The position numbers were made by a program, and so were the translations under genes. The notes beneath the pieces were generated by a model. The model was not told the DNA's origin and ran no database searches. It saw nothing but the letters and a program-made list of their open reading frames with translations. Source: Moringa oleifera (taxonomy: Eukaryota > Streptophyta > Magnoliopsida > Brassicales > Moringaceae). From it: 64,000 bases of DNA. How positions within the stretch are numbered: position 1 is the stretch's first letter; every line of letters starts with the position of its first letter. Where the stretch lies: positions 3,100,001 to 3,164,000 of the forward strand of contig JAJFZO010000889.1 in the NCBI GenBank assembly GCA_021397835.1, written 5' to 3'. Shown here piece by piece: positions 12,101 to 23,060 of this stretch.

Positions 12101-14811
12101 TTCTCCTTCATTTCAAGCACAATCGACTTGAACATCTGTAGCTCATACGAGCTGTGCTCATCAAGTCATACATTCAGCAAGCCCCGGTGCTTGCAGTTCC
12201 TTGTCTGCCTGAATTTTTGACTACCCTTCTTCTCAGCTAGTACCTCTTCAAGGATTTCACAGCATTGCTAGTTAAGCTTGCACAAAGTAGCTTCTGTGTT
12301 AGGAAGTCCTACCTGTAGCTGTGCCAAAACAAGTATAGCTAAGATACTAGGTCTCACTCCCGAGTAAGAAGGATGACAGAGGCTGTATATATTCTCCTTG
12401 ATGGCTGCTTTGAGACAACAAGTTGCTGTGCTTGTGCTCCCTGGTATATAGTCTTTTTTGAATCGTCCATGATGTGAAACTTCCCTTTCAATTTTTTTTG
12501 AAAGCTTATAAATATAAAGGAGTATGCTACTTTTCTTTTTTTCTTTTGAAAGTATACAATTGGCACATTATATTAATTTTCCCAGCCCTGAATTTTTTGA
12601 TGTATCTATTTCATTATTTTGCAGGCTGTGGCATACTCCAACCACAGCGCCTATGCTTACAGAATACAGCTGCTATGGAGGGCTATGGCAGACCAAAACA
12701 CTGGTTTGCAGATGTTTGTTATCCGGTTTGAAATTGATTGTAATGTACGGTCATATTGATCAAGCTGAGTAGTGGAATGAAACTTATTGCACCTTGGAGC
12801 CCTCTTCCCCTTGGGTGTTGGTACTCTTCTCAACATTAGAATGCTTTGTGGTTTTGCAGCATGCATATCCAGGAAAAGTTTTGGGAGCTGCTAACATCAT
12901 AGATGAAGGTAAGCCCATCACTGTAACAGTCAATAGCTTCTATTTTTGTGGTAATAGCGATAAACATATTGCATCGTATTTCCTGAAAATATTTCTATGT
13001 GTGGATGTGTATGTATGTGGTGGCATTTGTGTGTTGCTAACATCTTAGGTGAAAGTAACATCTTATGGCACCCAATAATATCATCTGTCTTTGTGACGGT
13101 AATGGTAAAAACTTCTCTGGAAAGCTTTATGGGTGTTTTAGGCGTGAGCAAGTGTTTGATGTGTTGCTCAGTTTCATTATCTGGACTTTTGGTTTGTATA
13201 AGTGAGTTGTGGCTCATTTAGATATATGTTGCATTAACATTAAATACGAATCAAGTCTTGGTTCTGAACCTTTATTTTTGTTACCAAAGCCTAATCTCAT
13301 AGTAATTGTTTTTGTCTGTGTTCCCACAGCTTATGGCATTGTTTATGCTTAGCTTTTGAATCATGCATTGTGGAAAGTAGAACAACTCCCACGTTATGCA
13401 CTGTATGCAACTCGGGTAGGCTTAATCTGGAATTTAACTCAAACTTCTGTCTAAACCACTAGCATACATCTAGATTATGTGGCATGCCATTTATGGAAAT
13501 TTTATTTGTTTAATATTTATTTTCACAAAAACCATAAGAAATTTGTCATAATTTGATGACTATTAAGGTCACATATGGCAGGAAAGTCAAATGGAGAATG
13601 AAGGAGAATTGTTAGCTTTGTATCACTGTTGTAATAGTTTTTTCTTTTTCTTTTACTTTTTTGACAGTCAGGAAGACACAGAGGACCCTCTTTTTGTTGT
13701 CTCAAAGCACTGAACTGGCTGCTTCTAGAAGCTGGTGAACTTTGCACCTTGTGCCCTGTTGTGACAACGCTTCTCATCTTTTTCATTGGTGGTGAAAGCT
13801 TACCCCTTTGGCGATCCTTTGGTTGCCACAGCGACAAGCAGGCTGGCTGAACAACAAGGGCTAGGTCCAACCTAGCATGACATTAGTGTGGATGCTATTT
13901 TGCACAAGCATAACAAGTAGTGCTATAAAATGCTTAAACAAATAGAAGCTGAGAGAAGATGGACAAAATTCAAGTAGATAATGGACTACAAGACCCGGGG
14001 CTTGCATAATGCACTATTTGATGAGCTTAGCTTGGATGAGCCAGAGATTCTCAAGTCAATTTTGCTCGTCATGAAGGACAAATGATTCAACTGAATAAAA
14101 GAGGTTTTTGTCCAGACTGTTTTTTCCCTGCCAACTTCACTCACAAACTCTTTAGAAGTTGTTGTCCAGAGTGTTTCACTAGCCCATTGAGATCTCATCA
14201 GCTGATCCTCATGCTGAATTGATTTTTTCTTTTTGAGTTCAAACAGTTAGAAAAAGTTTGGCTTGGTTGCATCTTGTTCTTGCTCTTTATTTATTTGTTT
14301 TTTCTTTTATATGATTGGGATTTAAACTTGGGAGAAACTATACTAAAAATCTTTTGTAGCCTCCTTAGTGAATATAGTGGTGTTCCTTCGTTTGAGCTTT
14401 AAACAATCAAATGCCTAATGATGTGAATTTTTTATTAAATAATATGTTTTTAAGATTGTAGGTAAAATTTTAAAATAAACTTTAAATCATTAATTATAAA
14501 TTTTGGTAAGACAGCAGTTGGGTTTTTATTTATAACATTTAAACAATTTTTTTTGGGCCTTGAAAAACTATTGTATTGAACTACTAAGCAAAATTGAGTG
14601 AAATCAAGGTCTCAAGCTTCTGTTTGATGGACCAAAACGCGGAAGTACACACCTGACTATCAATATATGGCAAGGCTATGGCCCAAAGCATCACGCGCCT
14701 TGCACGTGCTTCAATGCAGAAATTAGACTTAAACTTCAAATAGAACTACTCAAGGAGGGTTTCATTTCCCTGTCCTTTCCGGCAACTAGGGAGAGAGATT
14801 CAAGCTGAGCA
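9147..14811. other. intergenic, AT-rich, with unassigned exon-like segments
   Basis: Very AT-rich from about 9440 to 11080 with poly-A/T stretches and an AAT triplet run near 10568-10590. From 11.1 kb composition becomes more balanced. Imperfect copies of a motif (AATATCTGTGTGTG, then TTACAC) lie near 11208 and 11328. Plus-strand exon-like pieces at 12625-13352 are listed separately. The stretch 13.5-14.2 kb has open frames on the minus strand (13523-13870, 13986-14198) with no recognisable content. The last few hundred bases are the promoter and leader of COX6A. Confidence 0.5.
12625..13352 (+). pseudogene. exon-like chain, unidentified (possible gene relic or non-coding transcript)
   Basis: Three pieces have good splice borders and compatible phases: 12625-12703 (after TTTTGCAG, before GTTTGC), 12860-12908 (after TTTTGCAG, before GTAAGC) and 13330-13352 (after CCCACAG, ending TAG). 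The joined frame ends in GKVLGAANIIDEAYGIVYA and stop. I do not recognise the sequence, and no start-codon exon is obvious upstream (11.7-12.6 kb). It may be the 3' end of a small gene, a decayed relic, or chance. Confidence 0.2.
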
Positions 14812-17800
14812 ATGGCTATGGCGACTGTGCGATCTGCGCTTCTTAGAACTGCAATTCGTGGAGGCTCTAAAATTTCCGCTCCTCCCAAGCGAGGCTTTGC
14901 TTCCTCTGGTCACCACGACGATGCTTGTAACTCTCTTTCTCTCTCTCTATCTTTATATCAATAACTGCTTATTTGATTTACTTATGATGTAACGTGAATT
15001 AGGGTTTTGATTCGTCCTCTTGTTTCTGACTTTGTGTTGTGTTTTTTTGATTCCATCCCGAGTTACTGTTGATATTCGCTTTCCGAAATTTGTTTTCTTC
15101 TAGATTAGTTTGGATTTTTGCTCTTTTTCCTTATTCATTAATACAGATAGAAGGGATAATGAATTTCCGGGGTATGATTCGTTCGTAGTCGGATCTCTCT
15201 ATCTCTTCTCTTATTTTGATGTAGTTTTAGGAGCATACCTATTTTTTTGTTTATTTCGGTTTCAGTTGATTTTATACGTTCAAACTTTTGCAGATGAGTG
15301 TGCAAAGTGGGAGAAAATAACATATTTGGGCATTGCTACGTGCACTGTTCTGGCAATAGTCAACTTATCAAAGGGTCACCACCATTTCGATGAACCTCCT
15401 GTGAGCTTCCTTTTCATATTTCTTCTTTTTCCATTTGTGTAAATGCTTTAATATATATTTATGTATGTCCACACATACACTACTGTGTCTCTGTATATAT
15501 TATAGGCATGAATATCTTATGAATCATGCAGAAATCTGTAGTGTCTTCATGCATCTATACTGCATGAAACCAAAATAGATAGATAGATCATAAGGGCTTT
15601 CATGTCTACTTTTCTTTCAATTTTTTTTCTAATTAAATCTTTTAGCTTAGGTTTGTTCTCTGCACTTTATTTTTAGAGTTTCAAATTTCTTAATGTATCT
15701 GATGACTGTATGCTTTTTCTTTTAATTTTTTTGTGCAGGCTTATGAATACTTGCACATTCGCAATAAGGAGTTTCCATGGGGTATGCTTTTATTCATTTT
15801 TCTGGCCCTATGTTTAGTACTTAGTTTACTTTGTGTTGTTTTAGTCAGGTGACCTTCATTTGATTTTCTATTCTGTTTTCTGCTGTATTATTATGTGACT
15901 TGGTTGGCCTCATCCATTGTTTGTCTGGTTTAGCACTTGTCATCTTGTTAATGATTCTTGCCTCTTTGCAACTTATGAATTTGGTTTGTTCTTCACTTTC
16001 TGGTATAATATTTCTTTATGTGAGTCAAGTGGCATCCTTATTTAGACTAGTAGCAAACAGGACTGCTTAGCAAACTGGACTTCTTAGCAAGCAACTTTTT
16101 TGTAGAGGTGTTTATGGTGGCTATTCTATCATGGGTTGAAGTGATTTTGTCTCCAACAAGCCATAGGGAGCATATTCTGGAAATAAGCATGCAGTAGTTG
16201 TTGGTATTAAAGTTAATAGCATAGTTCTTCTAGCCAATCTTCCTCATAGTTCGTCTATCCAGTCTTACTTATATTCACCTTATATTCACTGAATTAAACT
16301 GGTACTTGGATCTAAGTAGCAAAGTTCAGCGAATTATCCAGTTTAGAAGTCAAACTTATTTCATAAATTGCATTTATTCTCATGTTTGCATATGGTGCAA
16401 ACGCTTAGCTATATGGAGAAGCGTTTGAGATGTCTAGGGCCCTGTATATCATATGTTTTTGTTTCACTTTGGTGCGAGTGCTTAGATAAGTTTATGTAGT
16501 TCTATAGTTACTAGCGCACTGTTTCCTTTTACAGGTAGCATCGTGTTTAACTGATGTTTTTCTTATCTGGGTTATTGATGCTACATTAAAATGGCATTTG
16601 ACATTAGGTTTGGGTGTGCATCTCAATCCTTTCTTTATAAAAACAGTGGAAGTCTCAGTAAACAATTTTTCAGTCTTGTTAGGATGGATGTGCCTGTTTA
16701 ATTATGCAGTAATTTGTATTTCATTGATGAGTGATCGATGTGGCAGAGTGTTAAGTGTGAGTTTGTCCTTTTTTTTTTTTTGTGTAACTAGCATTTGGTG
16801 GATTAATTGGGCGAGCATAACCTGGGCAGCTGCGTGTGGAAGTCTATGATTTCTTTTCAACTAGTGAGAAGTTAATTGAATTTTTCATTTCTGTGGTGAC
16901 TGAACAGAAGATTGAATGATGAAATTTATAATAATTTTCTATAGATATGTGATGCTTAAGTGAGTTGCTTTTCATAAGTTCTTGGTGATTAATGTTGATA
17001 TGGTTAGAACATTTTTCTTTGTCACAGCAAACATATAGATCAGCCTGAAGCATAATAAATTTTGATTTTGCAATTGGTGCATGAAGGTAAACAACATGCT
17101 AGGTCGGTTTTCTTTTTTATTGCTAGAAGCCAGATTAAGGCAAATACGTTATTCTTGCTACACTTTCAAGTTTGTGGACTGTGTTGTGACTTGCTATTTT
17201 CATTGTTGAACTTGTCAGTTGTAACTACATTTGTATCAATCTGGAGTGGTTCTTAACTTGCCTCTGACTTAGCCTCCATCTTTTGTTTTGCATAAGCTGA
17301 GTTAAACTCTTGTAGGTTCTTTTGTGATTTTGACACAATGGCGAGCTTGTGTAGATTTGATACTGGGTTTATATTACTACAATTTCTGATGGGTTATTGC
17401 ATATTGTAAGTCTGATTTTGGATCTGCTGGATTTCTGGCTAAGGTCCTTATTCGTTTTTTATGGTCATTGGTTTATCAGGAACTGTTGATGTTGCTTGAT
17501 TTGGTTTTTATATGTTTGATAATTACATGGCTTCCTGTGTGCTGTCGAAGATTTTTTTTCTTGTTCTCTTGTCCTGTAGTCCAAGCACCTTCCTTTTAAG
17601 TTCTAAATTAAACAATTCTTCCATTTTCTGATAGCAAACATAAGACATAAGTCAAGCTGCGAGACTGCTTTTTAACGAACTAGATATATGAGTTTTAGTG
17701 ACACTTTGTTCTCTGGGGAAACGAATTTTTAGGACTCTGACTCTTTAAAGATTGACTGTAAATAACTGTTGCCCTACCCTCCTTGTTGAGATCTTTGCAA

Positions 17801-17906
17801 TATACTACAACAAATTAGGTTTACATTATTTACTCTTTCTGATCCTCTGCTATTATTTGTCATATCAGGTCCAGATGGCCTTTTTGAGAGTCCCAAGCAC
17901 CACTAG
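14812..17906 (+). CDS. COX6A: cytochrome c oxidase subunit 6a, mitochondrial
   Basis: Small nuclear-encoded subunit of respiratory complex IV in the inner mitochondrial membrane. Exons 14812-14926, 15294-15400, 15739-15781 and 17879 minus ten (17869)-17906 give 100 residues, the usual plant length. The first 30 or so residues are Arg/Ser/Ala-rich without acidic residues, a mitochondrial presequence. Then come the family blocks AKWEKITYLGIATCT (start of the single membrane helix), LSKGHHHFDEPP, AYEYLHIRNKEFPWG and the C-terminal GPDGLFESPKHH. The third intron is unusually long, about 2.1 kb (15782-17868), without coding content. The start at 14812 (MAMATVRSA) is the first ATG; a second ATG two codons later is equally possible. 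Highly confident in family and structure. Confidence 0.96.
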
Positions 17907-20900
17907 GAGACTAGTTACCTGTTATGGAAGATATCTTTCAGAACTGCAATTGTTTGGTTCATCTCTCCTGGAATTAAAAAAGATTTATCAGTCAGCAGTG
18001 GTTGTTCTGTTTGATACATATCCAAACATTTCCATTTTGCTTTCTGAACTCTGGATTTTAGTTCTTGCCCATGACATGTTAACTCCTTTTGCAAATAAGG
18101 ATGAATAATGTGGAATTTTCAATTTGAACCATGTTTACCACATTTTTCAATAATTATTATTTGATATTTATCCAGCAATTTCAATGGTGAGTTTTGATAT
18201 TGGGAAGATTCAGTTGGATGCCCAAATTCAAGGTAGGTACATGAAAATTATGGTGAAATATAATAATTATCTGAATTTCTTATTTTCTCTGTTTTTTTGG
18301 TTAAATGGTAGTGGGAAAGAGCGTGTTGAAGAATGATGCCAGATTGTGTAAAACTTTGGTGAATAAAGTGAATGATGCCACATTTGCAGTTGTAGGACGA
18401 GCAATGCATTTCGTGCAAGATTCATGGTTGTGTTATTTTTTCTCTGCCAGCTGCTAGCCATGATTGGTCTAATTTTTAAAAAAATATTTAAAATATTTAA
18501 TTTTCATCTTTGAACTTCTTTTTTATTGTGCGCATAATATTACCCCTAAAGATGTGAAATGAGTTTATTTCATTTTTTTTTCTCTCACTAATGTCATAGT
18601 CTCTTCCATAGTAGATCTCTCCCAACTTTTCACCTTCTCTTTCTTTCTTCTCCTTTATGCTTCTCTCTCCTTTTATATATTTTTTTTTTCTCTTTTGGAT
18701 AACCAAAGCATCAAAATCTTTTTATTCACCCTTTTAAATTTAATTCATATGAAAATCACTAATTTTTAAGTGTTTAGCTTCATATTGAATTATATGATGT
18801 GAAAAAAAGTTAATTTTTAAGATTTTTTTTATAACTTTACTAAGAGAAGTGGAAATTCACAATCAAACCAGATAAGTCTAACTTTTTTCTTTTAATCATT
18901 TTTACATTATTTGTGCAATTACTTGTATCGGTAATAGTTTCTCACTTAATCGAATTTTTAGTGAGGTATGGGGTGTGTTCGAATGAAACCCATCAAGAGC
19001 ATGGTTACTTATGTGGTTGTAGTGTTTGATTATAATATGTGAAGTTTTTAGCAAACAAAACTTAGGCTACATAGACAAGTTTTTTGAGCACAATATGAAC
19101 CTATGTGAAATGAGAGGTTATTGTGTGTGATTTTTAGGAAGATTCGGATGTCATGTTTAACCTACGTGAAATGAGTGGTTGTTAAGAAGCTTTAGTATTA
19201 GTTGATCAGTCTGAGTTAGAGTTAGTTATAATTGCATTATATAGTTACATGTAGATTCAAATGCATATTACTTTGATTATTTGATCATATAGTGAGCTAT
19301 AGTATTACATGGTAAATTATTATTAACGATTGTGAACTATTATTGAGTAAATGTAAAAAAAAAGTTATATTTAAATATTTGTAAATTTTTAGTTATATAT
19401 CAATATTTTCAATGTTCGCGAATTATTATAGTATGAGACTATTAATGTGAGAAAATTATTAATAATGATTTAATACTACATAATAGTATGTTATTTGTTT
19501 TTATAGTGACATATTACTTTCAAATAAAATGCATTTCGTAATAAGTTATTACTATGTGAATTCTCAAAGTATCTTGTTTATGATGGATGTGACTAATGAG
19601 ATTCGAGTAATGATATTCTTCACTAAGAAATAGATTAATGAGAATTCAGATTGCTAGTATATTAAAACAATATAAAAAACATAAAAATGATGTCATAGTA
19701 TATTGTGTATGTGCAGTATCTTAGTAAATAGTGCATTATGATTATTGATATGATAGTAAAATATGCAAAAAATACCCATTATATGTTTATAGTTAATTTA
19801 GAAAAAAAAATAACATGATCTAAAATTCAACATATCTAATATCGAACTAATGATCAACATCAACTTGAAGGCAAATGACTAGTAAAATATCAATTTTATT
19901 AAAATATGATTCACTTACATTTCAATATCTCCGCACTATTAAAATAATGACATCAAACTAACTAACCATGAATTATATATCATCAAATTAACCATTCAAT
20001 TGTAAGGCTCTACAAAACCATGATCAAAATAACCATCAATAAGTCAATGTGGGACTTTATAAATTTACTGTAAAACTAACGATATCAAACTAATTGATAT
20101 GTGAAATTTAAAACACTACAACTCTAATTAGAATTACAAGCATAATATTAAGCATAATTAGAATTAGCATCCTTTAAATTAGCGAAAATTATTAATGCGA
20201 TTAACTTTTTGATTCACTCAACATCTTTTCAACAAAATTTATTTTAAGCACTTCATAAGCGTTTCTATATAACGCAGATAAAATACTCTACAATTATCAC
20301 TGAAACAAGAGCAACATCATCTTTTACTCTCAATGAGTTGTCAGTGTATAAATCATATTAATTTCATAGCAGATTTTTTTTAAATTACATTTTTTTTTTG
20401 TTATGGGAGCTTTTTTTTAAGAATAAATTATTATTCAATCATTATGTTTATTAAATAAGTCATATATCTATGTAATAAATCATTATGTTAAACTAAACAT
20501 ATATCACATCAAGTTGTTGTTGAAATATGCATAACATAATTGTATTAATAAAAAAATTATAAAAATACTTAAATTCAGTAAAACAAATAATTCATATTAA
20601 TTAAAGTAAAATAAATCCATTGAAGCTCAAGGTTTATTATATAAAAAAATTAATTTATCTCAATGGATCGTGAAATATTCATAGATATTACTTCATAAGC
20701 ATTAGCAATTTTTATAAACAATTTATTTGATTATACATAGATAGTATATTTTTCTTCTTTTATTTGGGTTTGTATTTTCTCTAATGCACAGAATAAAAAA
20801 ATAAATTAATATAAAATAAGAAAACAAATCAACATAAATAAAAAATAAATCAACATAAACTAAGGAACAAGATAATTATAAATAAAAATAAATCGATATA

Positions 20901-23060
20901 ATTACATAATAATGGATATGAAAAACTCTTGATTTTCTTTATTCTTATCAAAAGCATCCTAATTTATCTTTATTTATCTTTATTTATACAAGTTAAGCTA
21001 TTACATCTTAATTTTTTTCACGTCTTAAATTTTCTCCAAAAAAATAAAAAATAAGAAATATAAACTTCATTCGAATAATGATTTTAGTTTTCTATAATAA
21101 ATTCATACATATACTCTTTCCAAATCATTTGGAGAACAATACATACATTATACACATTATTTAAAAAGCACACAATACAAAAATCTTAATTTCTTAATCT
21201 ACATTGTATATAACTCATACCTAACTGAAGCAAAGAAAGTGAATGAAAACATTACCTTTTTGCTTTACTTTCGTTGATATAGTGAAGGTAAGGAATACGA
21301 AGAAGCAATTAACCCACAGAGATCTTTTGCAGCCTAAAATTTTCAAAGTTTTGAGTTTTGAGCTCTTATAAATAAAAATTTTGTATAACAACGGGAGGAA
21401 GAGATGAAATCAGAGAGAAGGAGAGAGAGGGTATAAAGATTATTGAAAAATTCACAAAACAAATTATCAACAAGACAAGATGAGGTGTGGCTTCAGCGAG
21501 GCGAGGGTTTTTAGCCTATTTATGCTTAAGATTACGCATACCAACGAGAATCAACAAGGGTTTCTAACATGTTTCAGAGAAAATGAGGATGATTTGTAAG
21601 TGATGCAACTTCTCCTTCAACGACGGTGTGGTAGACGGAGAGAGAGAAGAAAAATGGGTTTTCATGGGTCAATGTTGATCGAGAAAACAATGAATATGGA
21701 ATTTAGTCATTCAACATCTAGAGATGGATTCTAATGGATATGAATTTCGAGTATGAAATGACAGCAAGAAGGGATGGTTGACGGGGATAGAGATTAACCG
21801 ACGGTAAGAGAGAAGATGAAAATATTGGTTTCGATTATGATGTGATGACAAGAGGAAGTAGTTGACAATGATAAAAATTAGCCAACGCCGAAAAAAAAGA
21901 TGAAAATATTGATTTTGGGTGTTTAAGTTTAGATATCAATTATGAAGGAAGATGAAAATATGAGTCTTTTAAATTCAAAATCAACAGGTATGATGTATTC
22001 AAGCGCTATCCATCACCTTTGCATTTAAAACTTTGATATGCACAGGTGTAAAAAAAAAAAAAGATACAATAGATATTTTTTAAATAATTTAAATAATATA
22101 ATATTATTTTAATAATTCAAACAAAAAATAATCTCATTTAAAATTTTCAATATTTTTATAAATATAAAATGTCAAAACCTGAAAAAATAGTATTTGCCCT
22201 TATTCATAATAAAACAATGAAGTTGAGGGCAAATATCAAGCAAACCTACTTTTCTTATTTTAGTCACACATAGTGTACTCCCTTGGTAAAGGTGGTCATC
22301 TTTGTCGTGTTGCTTTGTGATTCGTTTTCATTCTTTGACCGGATGATACATCTTTTGACTTTGGGGCAAGCAAAAAGAAAAAAAAAAAAAAAACAACTAG
22401 CCACATTTTTAGCCGTCATTCCTCAAAGGCCATGCTAATGTCATGTTCATAATACTCATGTCTAAGCAGTGCTTTAATTATCTACCAAGAAAGGTTACAA
22501 GGTGAGTAAACTCCATTTCACATAGAAAAATGGGGTCAAACTCAGAAAGGGTAACACATCTTCTTCAGGTTATGATAGGAGATCCTGGTGGATTCTTCCA
22601 AGTCAATTTTTCAGGTCTTGAGGCACTATCAGTTTTTGCCACCTTTCTCGAGAACCTGGTTTTGCACTCCCCAAATCCTTGCTATTCAAACCAGGATGTC
22701 TATTGTAGATGAAATGAAGTGTGAGGAACTAGGTTACCTCCCTCTTTCAAATTTGAAAAGGATTCTTCCTGGTTGCCCGCGCAATGCTTGGTGAATGACA
22801 ACATTGGTGAATGACAACATTTTTCAAATGAAACATTTCTAGCCGAAGTGTGGATACACTCATAGTCTAAAATGAACATATCTGTTACGACCATAATATT
22901 TACCAACTTCTGAATGATCCACTACCATAGAAATGAAACTCATAAATGAAGCACCAAAACGTGATAAATTTGCTTGATGATTTTATGAAGAACAAGGAAT
23001 GCAAAACTTTAATGACATTAATAGCCGTGTATGTAACAATAGAAACACCAGCTAAGAACG
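17907..23060. other. intergenic, 5.1 kb, mostly very AT-rich
   Basis: COX6A 3' UTR, then an AT-rich plain. Between 18.9 and 22.2 kb there is no open frame of note. Imperfect direct repeats occur at about 19098 and 19159 (AACCTANGTGAAATGAG). An 84-base minisatellite lies at 21745-21912. Near 22190-22240 the octamer ATTTGCCC and its inverse GGGCAAAT flank about 30 bases. The composition and repeats suggest decayed mobile-element DNA but I could not find matching termini or a target-site duplication. 22.5-23.0 kb is more balanced and includes the 3' UTR of the minus-strand gene. Confidence 0.5.
21745..21912 (+). repeat. two-copy degenerate minisatellite, period about 84 bases
   Basis: The unit starts TTTCGA(G/T)TATGA and ends AAGATGAAAATATTG. 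Copies at about 21745-21828 and 21829-21912 align with many substitutions but the same order of motifs, including GTTGAC, GATA and CCGACGG/CCAACGC. Confidence 0.6.

Noticed and set aside
13523..13870. Minus-strand frame of 115 residues
   Set aside because: Lys/Ser/Arg-rich without domain, splice context or neighbouring exon; kept only as a note in the intergenic entry.
15110..15442. Plus-strand frame of 110 residues spanning COX6A exon 2
   Set aside because: It is intron 1 read through into exon 2; the true protein joins exon 1 at 15294.
22192..22240. Inverted octamers ATTTGCCC/GGGCAAAT as a transposon terminus or terminator
   Set aside because: Eight-base arms are common by chance, and no matching distant terminus or target-site duplication was found.
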